A DNA stretch of 64,000 nucleotides from Arthrobacter sp. Alg241-R88 (GTDB lineage: Bacteria; Actinomycetota; Actinomycetes; Actinomycetales; Micrococcaceae). Below the pieces are notes generated by a model. That model did no database searches. It was not told the origin of the DNA and was given only the letters and a program-made list of their open reading frames with translations. How positions within the stretch are numbered: the stretch's first letter is position 1; every line of letters starts with the position of its first letter. The stretch covers positions 1 to 64,000 of the forward strand of contig NZ_UNRG01000014.1 of NCBI RefSeq assembly GCF_900537115.1. Reading direction: 5' to 3'. The position numbers were made by a program, and so were the translations under genes. Of this stretch, positions 8,652-16,851 are shown piece after piece.

Positions 8652-9572
8652 ATGAGCACCGTCCGAGACCGCATGGACAAGTGGATCAAGCCCTATGCCG
8701 CCCTGTGGCTGACGATGATCATCGGCGGTGCGCTGGTGCTCACCATGGCCCTGCTGGGAGCCGAGGTGTACTCGGACGTGGTGGACGAGGAAGGACTGAC
8801 AAGCCTCGATATTCCTGCATTGGAATATTCACAATCCTTGCGGAACCCCGAAGTGGATGCCTTCGCTACCGCCTTCACGAACGTAGGCGGCGGGATCGGT
8901 ATGCCAATCCTCGCAAGCATCCTCACGGCCTGGCTGACACTCCTGAGCCGGACCTGGCGCCCCATCGTCCTGGTGGGCGGCGCAGCCCTTGTTTCCACCA
9001 CCGCCACCACGCTGGGCAAGCGCCTGGTGGGCAGGACCCGCCCGGACCACTCCGAAGCAGTACCGCCCTTCGAGACCACGCCATCATTCCCCAGCGGCCA
9101 CACCCTGAATACAACAGTGGTGATCGGCGTCCTGGTGTACATCATGTGCCTTCAGTTCCAGATGCTCTGGGCAAGAATCACTGCCATCACCGCCGGGGCA
9201 ATTTTCATCATCGCCATGGGCTTGAGCAGGGTGTTCCTGGGGCATCACTGGATGACCGATGTGATGGCGGGATGGTTCCTGGGGCTGGCATGGGTGTGCA
9301 TGGTGATCCTGGCCCACCGGCTGTTCCACCTGGTCCGGAAGCGGGAACATGCCGGTCCGGCACCCACCTTCGAGCACCCGGTCCTCCGCGAGGACCACAG
9401 CGGGGACCCTCTCACAAACAGCGCGGGCACCTCCGGACAGCGCGACGCCGGCTCCTCGCGAGGGACCGCCGGCACCTCCGAAAGGAACGACGGCGGCACC
9501 GCGGGAGCGTCCGACGGCGGCACGTTCCGTGGGAGCGACGGCGGTTCCTCACGGACGGGTGCAGGAGGCTAA
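8652..9572 (+). CDS. PAP2-family membrane phosphatase
   Basis: A 306-residue integral-membrane phosphatase with all three PAP2 signatures: KRLVGRTRP (K-x6-RP), PSGH, and SRVFLGHHWMTD (SR-x5-H-x3-D). About six membrane helices fit a lipid or undecaprenyl pyrophosphate phosphatase acting at the outer face of the membrane. The last ~70 residues are a Gly/Ser/Thr/Asp-rich low-complexity tail built from GGT/DGG-like units, unrelated to catalysis. The start ATG is preceded by GGGAGG. The exact substrate cannot be read from the sequence. Confidence 0.88.
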   Translation: MSTVRDRMDKWIKPYAALWLTMIIGGALVLTMALLGAEVYSDVVDEEGLTSLDIPALEYSQSLRNPEVDAFATAFTNVGGGIGMPILASILTAWLTLLSRTWRPIVLVGGAALVSTTATTLGKRLVGRTRPDHSEAVPPFETTPSFPSGHTLNTTVVIGVLVYIMCLQFQMLWARITAITAGAIFIIAMGLSRVFLGHHWMTDVMAGWFLGLAWVCMVILAHRLFHLVRKREHAGPAPTFEHPVLREDHSGDPLTNSAGTSGQRDAGSSRGTAGTSERNDGGTAGASDGGTFRGSDGGSSRTGAGG

Positions 9573-9613
9573 CGGCAGGAAAAGGCCCAGCGGCCGGGTG
9601 ATAGTTTTGACCC

Positions 9614-10249
9614 ATGCGCACTCTCGTTGTGGACCACCCGCTGGTCGCCCATAAGCTCACTGTCCTGCGGGACAAGAACACCCCGTCCCCGGTCTTCCGG
9701 CAGCTGACGGAGGAGCTGGTGACGCTCCTTGCCTACGAGGCCACCCGCGAGGTCCGCACAGAACCTGTCACCATAGAAACGCCCGTCAGCACCACTGTAG
9801 GTACGGCGTTCACCAAGCCAACCCCGCTGGTGGTCCCCATCCTGCGGGCCGGCCTGGGCATGCTCGAGGGCATGACCAAGCTCGTTCCCACCGCTGAAGT
9901 CGGCTTCCTGGGAATGGCCCGGGACGAGGAAACCCTGGACATCATCACCTATGCCGAGCGCCTCCCCGAGAACCTCACGGACCGGCAGATCTTCGTCCTG
10001 GACCCCATGCTGGCCACAGGCGGAACCCTGCGCGAGGCCATCAAGTTCCTCTTCAAGCGCGGCGCTTCAGACGTGACCTGCATCTGCCTCCTGGCCGCCC
10101 CGGAAGGTTTGGCCAAGCTGGAGGAGGAACTCTCCGATGCCAACGTGACCATAGTCCTGGCCTCCATCGACGAAAAGCTCAACGAGAAGTCATACATCGT
10201 TCCAGGGCTGGGGGATGCGGGCGATCGCCTTTACGGCATCGCAGGGTAG
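9614..10249 (+). CDS. upp: uracil phosphoribosyltransferase
   Basis: A 211-residue UPRT that converts uracil and PRPP to UMP in pyrimidine salvage. It begins MRTLVVDHPLVAHKLTVLRD, the family start. It has the PRPP-binding loop FVLDPMLATGGTL and the uracil-site C-terminal motif GLGDAGDRLYG. Length and motif order are typical. It lies 41 bases after the PAP2 gene on the same strand. Confidence 0.96.
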   Translation: MRTLVVDHPLVAHKLTVLRDKNTPSPVFRQLTEELVTLLAYEATREVRTEPVTIETPVSTTVGTAFTKPTPLVVPILRAGLGMLEGMTKLVPTAEVGFLGMARDEETLDIITYAERLPENLTDRQIFVLDPMLATGGTLREAIKFLFKRGASDVTCICLLAAPEGLAKLEEELSDANVTIVLASIDEKLNEKSYIVPGLGDAGDRLYGIAG

Positions 10250-10294
10250 TCCTCAAGCCTTTTTCATTCCGCCTCCCGCCGTTAGCCTGTGCGG

Positions 10295-10669
10295 ATGGAC
10301 TGGAAACTCGAACTTGTGTACGTCCCTGTGTCCGATGTGGACCGCGCCAAGGACTTCTACGTCAACAAGGTGGGCTTTGTTGCCGACTTTGATGAGCGGC
10401 CCACGGACTCCATCCGCTTTGTCCAGCTGACGCCTCCCGGCTCCGCCTGTTCAATCTGTATTGGCGACGGGCTTACGGAGGCGCCTCCCGGTACCGGCTC
10501 CAACCTTCAACTGGTGGTCAGCGACATTAATGCCGCCCACCAGCAGCTCAAAAGCAACGGAGTGGACGTCAGCGATGTGGATGTGCAGGACTGGGGCCAC
10601 TTTGTGTACTTCGCCGATCCCGACGGCAACAGGTGGGCGGTCCAGTACATCCCCGGCCGCGGCGCCTGA
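10295..10669 (+). CDS. VOC/glyoxalase-superfamily protein
   Basis: A 124-residue single-module vicinal-oxygen-chelate protein. It starts ELVYVPVSDVDRAKDFYVNKVGF, the paired beta-alpha-beta opening of the fold, and ends FVYFADPDGNRWAVQYI, carrying the metal-site strand. I took the ATG at 10295; a GTG two codons earlier is possible. The family covers glyoxalases, dioxygenases and drug-binding proteins, so no specific reaction is assigned. Confidence 0.85.
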   Translation: MDWKLELVYVPVSDVDRAKDFYVNKVGFVADFDERPTDSIRFVQLTPPGSACSICIGDGLTEAPPGTGSNLQLVVSDINAAHQQLKSNGVDVSDVDVQDWGHFVYFADPDGNRWAVQYIPGRGA

Positions 10670-10737
10670 CATGCCGTAAGCGGCAACGGGATCCGGGAGG
10701 CGCAGCAGTGATCCCCGAACGCAGAGCCTGAGGCACA

Positions 10738-11358
10738 ATGGGGACCGTGAACGCCTCCATGCCGGCTGCTGTCCGGACCCTGACCTGCCGCGCCGTCCTC
10801 TTCGACATGGACGGCACCCTGGTGGACTCCACGGCAGTGGTGGAACAGGTGTGGGGTGAGTTCGCGGCGCGCTACGGGCTGGACATCGAGGAGATACTCC
10901 GGACGTCGCACGGGGTCCAAGCCGGCGATACCGTCAGGCGTTTCGCGCCGCCAGGGGCGGACGTGCTGGCGCTGACAGCGGAACTCGGTGCCATGGAACG
11001 GGTCCGGACCGAGGGCATCCTGCCGCTGCCCGGAGCCGCCCGGCTGCTGGCCTCCCTGCCGGCGGACGCCGTGGCGCTGGTGACATCAGCTGACCGGGTC
11101 CTTGCTGACATCCGGATGGCTGCAGCGGGGCTTGCCATGCCGGCCACCGTGGTGACGGCCGAGCTGGTGACCCGGGGCAAACCGGATCCCGAGGGATACC
11201 TGAAGGCCGCTGCCGGTCTTGGCGTGGATCCCTCCGACGCCGTGGTGTTTGAAGACGCTCCCGCCGGCATTGCGGCCGGCGTGGCCGCCGGTATCCCAAC
11301 CGTAGCCGTGGGGCGGAACACCGGTCCGCTTCCGGCGGGGGGTCCTGCACATTCCTGA
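10738..11358 (+). CDS. HAD-superfamily sugar-phosphatase-like hydrolase, C-terminus probably frameshifted
   Basis: Haloacid-dehalogenase hydrolase with motif I FDMDGTLVDS, motif II VTSAD, Lys in TRGKPDPEGY and motif III VFEDAPAGI. It resembles the 2-deoxyglucose-6-P/sugar phosphatases. The current frame ends after 206 residues at PLPAGGPAHS. Removing one G from the six-G run at 11337-11342 gives the tail GVLHIPDYSAIAARV and runs to a stop at 11428. That tail looks like the expected end of this family. Either the assembly has an extra G or the gene is frameshifted. The restored end would overlap the convergent gene by 20 bases. Confidence 0.85.
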   Translation: MGTVNASMPAAVRTLTCRAVLFDMDGTLVDSTAVVEQVWGEFAARYGLDIEEILRTSHGVQAGDTVRRFAPPGADVLALTAELGAMERVRTEGILPLPGAARLLASLPADAVALVTSADRVLADIRMAAAGLAMPATVVTAELVTRGKPDPEGYLKAAAGLGVDPSDAVVFEDAPAGIAAGVAAGIPTVAVGRNTGPLPAGGPAHS

Positions 11359-11408
11359 TTACAGTGCCATCGCCGCCCGCGTGGACAAGGACGAGGAGGG
11401 CCGGACGG

Positions 11409-11852
11409 TCATTTCTTTCCGGCTTTGAGGTCCTCCACCACTTTGGCAATGCGTCGCGACCGGGTCTCGGGAGTTTTGGCTTCGCCCAGCGGCTCCACGT
11501 ACCGCCGCTGGGCGCTGTAGCTCAGGGTCGCGTAGAACTCCTGCGCCGCCGGCTCCGCAGCCATTGCAGCGGCAAGATCCTCAGGGACCTCAACAATCCG
11601 GGGCTGCGTGTCCAGTTCCACGTCCACGTCAACGGTGTCTCCGGCTTCGACGCCAACAAACTCCTTGTTGGCTGCGCTCAGCGATATCAGGTTTTGCCCG
11701 CCCATCACTGCGATGCTGCTGCGATAGCTTTTGCCGTTGATGCTGACCACCACAGGCGGCCGCTTGCCAGCTCCCAGCTCCGAAACAACCTGCTCGGGGA
11801 CTACGATGCCGGTTTTATTGCCGCTGCCCTGGATGGTGGTAGTGAACTTCAT
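11409..11852 (-). CDS. DUF1905 / YdeI-OmpD-associated domain protein
   Basis: A 147-residue protein. The N-terminal ~95 residues match the DUF1905 beta-barrel: MKFTTTIQGSG, GIVVPEQVV, and VVVSINGKSYRSSIAVMGG. The C-terminal ~45 residues match the YdeI/OmpD-associated helix (FYATLSYSAQRRYVEPLGEA followed by TRSRRIAKVVEDLK). The combination is widespread; its molecular function is not established. No operon partner is seen. Confidence 0.82.
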   Translation of the reverse strand: MKFTTTIQGSGNKTGIVVPEQVVSELGAGKRPPVVVSINGKSYRSSIAVMGGQNLISLSAANKEFVGVEAGDTVDVDVELDTQPRIVEVPEDLAAAMAAEPAAQEFYATLSYSAQRRYVEPLGEAKTPETRSRRIAKVVEDLKAGKK

Positions 11853-11946
11853 GGACCACAGTATGCCGGGCGCCCCGGTCCTTCAAAAGGTGCGCGGCGT
11901 TTAGTACGCCGCCCGCGTGTTGCAGCACCGGGTGTGCCAGGACTGC

Positions 11947-12684
11947 TTAGTACCAGTTATTCGACAGGTGGAAGTTCAGCGCACCACACGGGGACTGGTA
12001 ACGCTCCTGGATGTAATTCAGGCCCCAGTTGATCTGCGTGCGGTAGTTGGTGAGGTAGTCCGCACCGGCGCTGGCCATCTTCTCGGCGGGCAGGGACTGC
12101 ACGATGCCGTAGGCGCCGCTGCTCGGGTTGGTGGCCGTGGTGGTCCAATCCGATTCCTTGTCCCACAGGGTTACCAGGCACTGCATCTGGTCAGGAGCCC
12201 AGCCGTAGTTCGCGAGCTGGCCAGCGGCGTACGCCTGGGCGCCTGCGGGATCGTTGACCGCGACGACGGGCGCAGGCTCGGGCGCTGGGGCCGGAGCAGG
12301 TTCGGGAGCAGGCTCGGGCGCTGGGGCCGGAGCCGGCTCAGGAGCGGGTGCCGGTGCAGGTTCGGGAGCCGGCGCAGGGGCGGGCTCGGCCGCCTGCGGG
12401 GCTACAGCTATCTCCGGAGCGGCGGGCTCAGGCGCGGGATTAGAGGTAATCTCGCTCTTCTCGATGCTGAGGTTCGACTGCGCCTGGGCGGCCTGTGTCT
12501 CAGTGGCCGCTACACGGATACTGGTTTCTGTAGCCTGTCCCGCAGCTCCCACTCCAACGAGGAGTGCGCAGGATGCGGCAACAACGGCCGCGCGCTTTCC
12601 GAAGGAAGGGATTTTGCCGGTTTCCGCTCCAGCGTGCGGTGCGGAATCGGTTTTCGGACGTGGTTTTGCCAGGATTTTGAACAT
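11947..12684 (-). CDS. secreted transglycosylase-like cell-wall protein
   Basis: A 245-residue exported protein. A positively charged N-terminus and hydrophobic segment (about residues 32-50, AAVVAASCALLVGVGAAG) form a signal peptide. A spacer of alternating Ala-Pro-Glu-Pro units covers about residues 85-145. The C-terminal ~80 residues form a lysozyme-like fold typical of actinobacterial transglycosylase-like proteins: LVTLWDKESDWTTTATNPSSG, AYGIVQSLP, and NWGLNYIQERY. The Glu of KESDW is the likely catalytic acid. A c-di-AMP-type riboswitch occupies its 5' leader, a common arrangement for actinobacterial wall hydrolases. Expected role is peptidoglycan remodelling. Confidence 0.88.
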   Translation of the reverse strand: MFKILAKPRPKTDSAPHAGAETGKIPSFGKRAAVVAASCALLVGVGAAGQATETSIRVAATETQAAQAQSNLSIEKSEITSNPAPEPAAPEIAVAPQAAEPAPAPAPEPAPAPAPEPAPAPAPEPAPEPAPAPAPEPAPVVAVNDPAGAQAYAAGQLANYGWAPDQMQCLVTLWDKESDWTTTATNPSSGAYGIVQSLPAEKMASAGADYLTNYRTQINWGLNYIQERYQSPCGALNFHLSNNWY

Positions 12685-12691
12685 GATGGAT

Positions 12692-12856
12692 CGCCTCTCA
12701 CACCTGCGGAGTTAGCTGTCGGGTTCGGATGAGGGCATCCGGCCACACGGAAAGATCACGTGCTGGCTTAACCCCAAGGGCAATCAGTGCCCGGGACGGT
12801 GGGTCCCCCGCCTCTGCCTTTGTTCAAAGGGAATCCGGGAAGTGGCAGAGCTTGGC
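12692..12856 (-). promoter_or_regulatory. cyclic di-AMP riboswitch (ydaO/yuaA class)
   Basis: Leader of the transglycosylase-like gene, on the minus strand. It contains the class hallmarks in order: a CTCTGCC/GGCAGAG stem, GGGGGACCCA, TTGGGGTTAAGCCAG, then GAACCCGACAGCTAAC and CGCAGG a few bases upstream of the start codon. The distinctive CCCGACAGCTAAC stretch and its position ahead of a cell-wall hydrolase gene match known actinobacterial members. These usually turn expression off when c-di-AMP is high. Exact edges are approximate; recognition is by eye, without a covariance model. Confidence 0.88.
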
Positions 12857-12976
12857 GTCATCCGGATATGCGGCTCGAACACGAGCTGCACCCAATCGAC
12901 GGTACAGGAATGCAGCGCGTAAGTCACATTTTGGTAACAGAGATCACGACGGCGGCGCGTCGCCTTGCCGCTAGCG

Positions 12977-14473
12977 TCACCGCAAGGGGAGCTGTAAGGC
13001 GAACTCTGTGCGCCCTGGTCGTGATGTCACCGTTACCCTTCCGCCGTGGGCCTCCACGATGGATTCCACGATGGACAACCCCAGGCCGCTGGTGCCTTCG
13101 GCTGCTGCAGCCCCCGCCTCATCTCCCGCGCCCTTCCGGGCCGCGTCTGCGCGGGCGAAGCGCGAAAAAACATGGTCCACAAACTCCGCCGGGATTCCGC
13201 CGCCGTCGTCCGTTACCGTTATCAGCGCGGCACCTCCCGCCGTCTTTCCAACGCCGGAAACAACAGTGGTGCCGGCAGGGGTGTGTTTGCGCGCGTTGGA
13301 GAGCAGGTTCATCAGCACCTGGCGCAGCTGGGAGGCGTCACCGGTGACCACCACGGGCTCATCTGGAAGTTCCAGCCGCCAGTTGTGGCCCGGCGCCATC
13401 ACCTTTTCATCACTGACGCTTTCCACCACCAGCTGCGTAAGGTCCACCTCGCTGAGCTTCAGCGGCTGGCCCTCATCGAGCCGGGCCAGCAGCAGCAGGT
13501 CTTCCACCAAGGCGGTCATCCGCTCTGACTGGCTCTGTACACGGGCAAGGGACTTTTGGCCGTCGGGGGTGAAGTCCTCCGTCATCCTCATCAATTCGGT
13601 GTAGCCGCGGATGGCGGTCAGGGGAGTACGCAGCTCGTGGGAGGCGTCGGCCACAAACTGTCGCACCTTTGTTTCGCTCTTCTGCCGCGCCTGCAGCGCG
13701 TTCGCCACGTTATCCAGCATGAGGTTGAGCGCGTGACCGACGCTGCCTACTTCCGTTCCCGGATTGGAGTTCGACGGCGGCACCCGCACCGCGAGTGCCA
13801 CCTCGCCGGCATCCAGGGGAAGCTGCGAAACCCGGGTGGCAACCTCCGACAGCTGCTCGAGAGGTTTCATCGTGCGTCGGATCAGGACCGTGCCCACTAA
13901 TCCGATCAAGAGCAACCCGCCAAGCGAGACGACCACAAAGGTCCACACGAGGGAGGCAAGCGTGCTTTCTTTGGCAGCGAGGGGGAGCCCGGTGACCAGG
14001 ACATCACCGAAGTTCGTTTTCACCGCTACCAGCCGGTAGTCACCGTTTGAAAGGCTACGGTCCACGGGCTCCACGTCTGCCGCCAGTGCCAGCAGCGTCT
14101 GCTTGTCCTCGGCGGTCAGCGCAGAACGCGTGGTGTCCGAGGTGAGGAATCCTCCACTGTTCACCTGGCCGTTCAGGATGCGCGCGTTCATGGTTCCCAC
14201 GCTTTGGCCGCGGGCGTCCAGGGGGTCCCGTCCGTTGAAGCCGCCCATGGGAGGGCGGCCCGGATTGTTGGACCGGTCTGCAGCCTGGCTCAGCTGTTCA
14301 TCCAGCTGGCGGGTCAGGAACGCATCCATGGAAGCATAGCTGGCAACGCCCACGGCACCGCAGATGGCGATGAGCAGGGCCATGGCCAGGAGGATGAGGC
14401 GGGTACGCAAGTGCCAGGTGCCGGGTTTGAGCCAGCTCCGGCGGTGGGGATCGGCTGCCTGGTGTGACGCCAT
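12977..14473 (-). CDS. two-component sensor histidine kinase
   Basis: A 498-residue membrane kinase. First membrane helix at about residues 27-47 (LILLAMALLIAICGAVGVA), extracytoplasmic sensor to about 175, second helix about 180-200, then HAMP. The HisKA phospho-acceptor motif is FVADASHELRTPLTAIRGY (about residue 280). The HATPase_c boxes are NLLSNARKHT, DDGGGIP, and GTSGLGLSIV. It lies 7 bases after the response-regulator stop. Paired HK/RR of this layout in actinobacteria include TrcS/TrcR- and PhoR-like systems; I cannot choose the signal from sequence. It ends about 120 bases upstream of the riboswitch-controlled wall-hydrolase leader. Confidence 0.92.
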   Translation of the reverse strand: MASHQAADPHRRSWLKPGTWHLRTRLILLAMALLIAICGAVGVASYASMDAFLTRQLDEQLSQAADRSNNPGRPPMGGFNGRDPLDARGQSVGTMNARILNGQVNSGGFLTSDTTRSALTAEDKQTLLALAADVEPVDRSLSNGDYRLVAVKTNFGDVLVTGLPLAAKESTLASLVWTFVVVSLGGLLLIGLVGTVLIRRTMKPLEQLSEVATRVSQLPLDAGEVALAVRVPPSNSNPGTEVGSVGHALNLMLDNVANALQARQKSETKVRQFVADASHELRTPLTAIRGYTELMRMTEDFTPDGQKSLARVQSQSERMTALVEDLLLLARLDEGQPLKLSEVDLTQLVVESVSDEKVMAPGHNWRLELPDEPVVVTGDASQLRQVLMNLLSNARKHTPAGTTVVSGVGKTAGGAALITVTDDGGGIPAEFVDHVFSRFARADAARKGAGDEAGAAAAEGTSGLGLSIVESIVEAHGGRVTVTSRPGRTEFALQLPLR

Positions 14474-14480
14474 GGTGCGA

Positions 14481-15221
14481 CTACTCGGCAGGCTTGATGA
14501 CGTACCCGGCGCCGCGCACGGTGTGGATCATGGGCGGGTGAACTGCGTCCACCTTCTTGCGCAGGTACGAGATGTAGAGCTCCACAATGTTGGCCTGGCC
14601 ACCAAAGTCGTAGTCCCACACGCGGTCCAGGATCTGTGCCTTGCTGATCACGCGCTTGGGATTCTCCATAAGGTAGCGGAGCAGTTCGAACTGCGTGGCC
14701 GTGAGCTGGACCTCCGCCCCGGCCCGGGTCACTTCCCGGGTATCGACGTTGAGGACGAGGTCCCCTACCACCAATTCGGCCGTGTCCATAGCGGCAACTC
14801 CGGAGCGCTGGACCAGGCGGTGCAGCCGAAGCAGGACTTCCTCCATGCTGAACGGTTTGGTGACGTAGTCGTCGCCACCGGCCGCCAATCCCACGATCCG
14901 GTCCTGGACCGCGTCCTTGGCAGTGAGGAAGAGAGCGGGTACCTCGGGCGCGAACGTGCGGATCCTTCCCAGCAGCTCGACGCCGTCGAACCCCGGCAGC
15001 ATCACATCAAGGACCAGGACGTCGGGACGGAAGTCCTTGGCCAGTTTCACTGCTTCCGGGCCGTCGGCCGCCACCGCCACCGACCAGCCGGCCATGCGCA
15101 GGCCCATGCTCATCAGCTCCGAAAGGCTTGGCTCGTCGTCGACCACCAGGGCGCGGATGGGGGAGCCGTCGGGGTGGGAAAGCTGGGGGAGGTTGTTGGT
15201 CATGGAGTGCGAAGTGGCCAT
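14481..15221 (-). CDS. OmpR/PhoB-family response regulator
   Basis: A 246-residue regulator with a receiver domain at about residues 20-135. Acidic pair VVDDE, phospho-acceptor Asp in VLDVMLPGFDG and switch Lys in TKPFSMEE are all present. The C-terminal winged helix contains VQLTATQFELLRYL and IVELYISYLRKKVD. It precedes the sensor kinase with a 7-base gap, forming one operon. The first ATG (MATSHSM) is used; the second Met at residue 7 is a possible start. Targets are unknown; the adjacent wall-hydrolase gene is a position-based candidate. Confidence 0.93.
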   Translation of the reverse strand: MATSHSMTNNLPQLSHPDGSPIRALVVDDEPSLSELMSMGLRMAGWSVAVAADGPEAVKLAKDFRPDVLVLDVMLPGFDGVELLGRIRTFAPEVPALFLTAKDAVQDRIVGLAAGGDDYVTKPFSMEEVLLRLHRLVQRSGVAAMDTAELVVGDLVLNVDTREVTRAGAEVQLTATQFELLRYLMENPKRVISKAQILDRVWDYDFGGQANIVELYISYLRKKVDAVHPPMIHTVRGAGYVIKPAE

Positions 15222-15580
15222 GGAACAACTCTCCGATCAGTCGTTTAGCCGGGGCTATGGGCTTCCTGTGCCTCAGCTGTGAATACCAGCCTAGCCAGCT
15301 GGGCAGGTAACGGCGGGCGGCGGAAGGGGCGGCTGCTGCCCGGCGGCTGCTGCCCGGTCAGCGGCGGTCGACGGGAAGCTGGGCAGTCGGGTGCCCTGCA
15401 GAGTTGGCCTTACAGCGGAGGAGGTGCGATTTTTTCTTCTCCAGCTCCGGCTCCCACTGGACAGGCGGGGCGCACAAGGAGGGCAATTTCGGCATTCCCC
15501 GTCCAACTGAAGAAAAGGGCGGCTGCTGGAGCAATGGACGAATTAAGTTCACCAGTGGTGGTTTTCACGCCCTGAAAGCG

Positions 15581-15610
15581 GGACAATGATCAGCAATCTG
15601 ACCATTGTCC
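15581..15610. repeat. 13-bp inverted repeat (stem-loop or operator)
   Basis: GGACAATGATCAG and CTGACCATTGTCC flank a 4-base CAAT centre; the arms pair at 12 of 13 positions. No T run follows on either strand, so an operator is as likely as a terminator. The arm contains the same CATTGT core as the phased motifs about 70-110 bases downstream. Confidence 0.7.
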
Positions 15611-15668
15611 AGAATCGTGATCTGTGCCACATCAAGCGCTTTTGTCTCATAATGCGGACGGAAGCGTC

Positions 15669-15718
15669 CATTGTTACTTGCAAGTTCGCATTGTTACGCT
15701 GCACACTTCCATTGTGAA
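15669..15718 (+). promoter_or_regulatory. three phased CATTGT(T/G)(A)AC direct repeats
   Basis: CATTGTTAC at 15669 and 15689 and CATTGTGAAC at 15710 are spaced 20 and 21 bases apart, i.e. two helical turns, on one DNA face. A fourth CATTGT lies in the stem-loop at 15581-15610. They sit about 220-270 bases upstream of the winged-helix gene. This looks like a tandem binding site for an OmpR-type protein, perhaps autoregulatory. Inference only. Confidence 0.5.
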
Positions 15719-15935
15719 CAAGAACTCAACAGCACCTGCAGCCGCAGACTATTGGCCCAGCACATCCGCTGCTGCCTACATGCGCTGTTGTCGAATGTAC
15801 GCCTGATCTTCCCACCCCTCGAAGTTCGTCGGCATACGCCCCCAGCCCAGCGTCGGGCGTCCCTCCCCAGCTACATTGCGGGGAACCCAGCATTCGAGCC
15901 GCGATGACGGCCATTCACATTGAGGTAAGCAATAC

Positions 15936-16802
15936 ATGTCAGTTGCATCCGGATACGTCCACATTTCTGTCCGTAACGCCGCCAAGGGTGGCCAGCCTTC
16001 CGGCCTCCGCCCCGGCTTCGGACCACGCACGGCGCTCGCTCCCGCCACGTCCGGAAGCAGCTTTCCTGGCTCGGGATACGGCCCCCAGGGCTATAACCCC
16101 AACTCCTACGGCCAACTCCGCGCCGTTCCGCCGGCCGAGTCGGCGCCGGTCACTGCTCCCACTCCGGTAGTTGCCGGGCCCAACCAGGTCCGCCCCGTGG
16201 CCAGCGACACCGTGGCCCGTGGATTTGTTCTCTACATGGGGATCGACGAGGAAACCGCAGCCGCCGCAGGCACCTCCATCGCCAAGCTCGCCCAGGAGAT
16301 CCGCGCTTACGCCCAGTCCCTGGTATCGGGAGCCGAAAGCTACGCCGCCGTCGCCGTCGCCCCTGCGGGCACGCCCGGCTCAGCACTCGACGTCGTCCGC
16401 TCCACCTTCGGTGACCCCACCGTCAACACCCGCCAGCGCACCGAAAGCCCGCGGCCGCAGCAGCCGCAGGAGCCGCGCCCCTCCGGCGTCCTGATCGACC
16501 TTGCACGCCGCGAAGTGCACCTGGACGGTGAATCCCTGAACCTGACTTTCAAGGAGTTTGAACTCCTCAACTACCTCGTGGAAAACGGCACGCGCACTGT
16601 TGGCCGTGACGAACTGCTCGAGGGCCTGTGGCGCAACGCCGAAGAGGTGCCCAACGAGCGCACCATTGATGTCCACATCCGCCGTCTCCGGTCCAAGCTT
16701 GGCCGCCTCGCCAACACGGTGCGCACCGTCCGCGGCCAGGGCTACCGGTTCTACGAGCACCCCGAGGTTGTTGTCTGGGCCGCTCCGGAATACTCGATCT
16801 AG
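15936..16802 (+). CDS. receiver-less winged-helix (OmpR-type) DNA-binding protein
   Basis: A 288-residue protein. The C-terminal ~100 residues are a clear OmpR/PhoB effector domain: LNLTFKEFELLNYLVENGTR, ERTIDVHIRRLRSKLG, and TVRGQGYRF. In place of a receiver the N-terminal ~70 residues are Gly/Pro/Ser-rich and disordered-looking. A middle segment (about 85-150) starts RGFVLYMGIDEETAAAAGTS and looks like a small alpha/beta domain I do not recognise. No phospho-acceptor site is visible. Such orphan effector proteins act independently of a kinase or sense through the unknown domain. It stands behind a long upstream region with phased repeats. Confidence 0.85.
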   Translation: MSVASGYVHISVRNAAKGGQPSGLRPGFGPRTALAPATSGSSFPGSGYGPQGYNPNSYGQLRAVPPAESAPVTAPTPVVAGPNQVRPVASDTVARGFVLYMGIDEETAAAAGTSIAKLAQEIRAYAQSLVSGAESYAAVAVAPAGTPGSALDVVRSTFGDPTVNTRQRTESPRPQQPQEPRPSGVLIDLARREVHLDGESLNLTFKEFELLNYLVENGTRTVGRDELLEGLWRNAEEVPNERTIDVHIRRLRSKLGRLANTVRTVRGQGYRFYEHPEVVVWAAPEYSI

Positions 16803-16851
16803 CACTCAGAGGCACGCAGGAGGCATGTGGGCGGTGCCTTAGGCTTGGGCC

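Larger units (their letters stand above)
15222..15935. other. 714-bp intergenic region between divergent regulators
   Basis: No convincing coding sequence. It separates the response-regulator operon (minus) from a winged-helix gene (plus). The first third is GC-rich and has short GGCTGCTGCCCG duplications around 15331-15355. The remainder is less GC-rich and carries a strong stem-loop at 15581-15610 and three phased CATTGT motifs at 15669-15718, listed separately. The size suggests complex regulation of the downstream regulator or an unannotated RNA. Confidence 0.6.

Noticed and set aside
12254..12715. Gly/Ala-rich open frame over the transglycosylase gene
   Set aside because: Mirror of the Ala-Pro-Glu repeats on the other strand; also overlaps the riboswitch.
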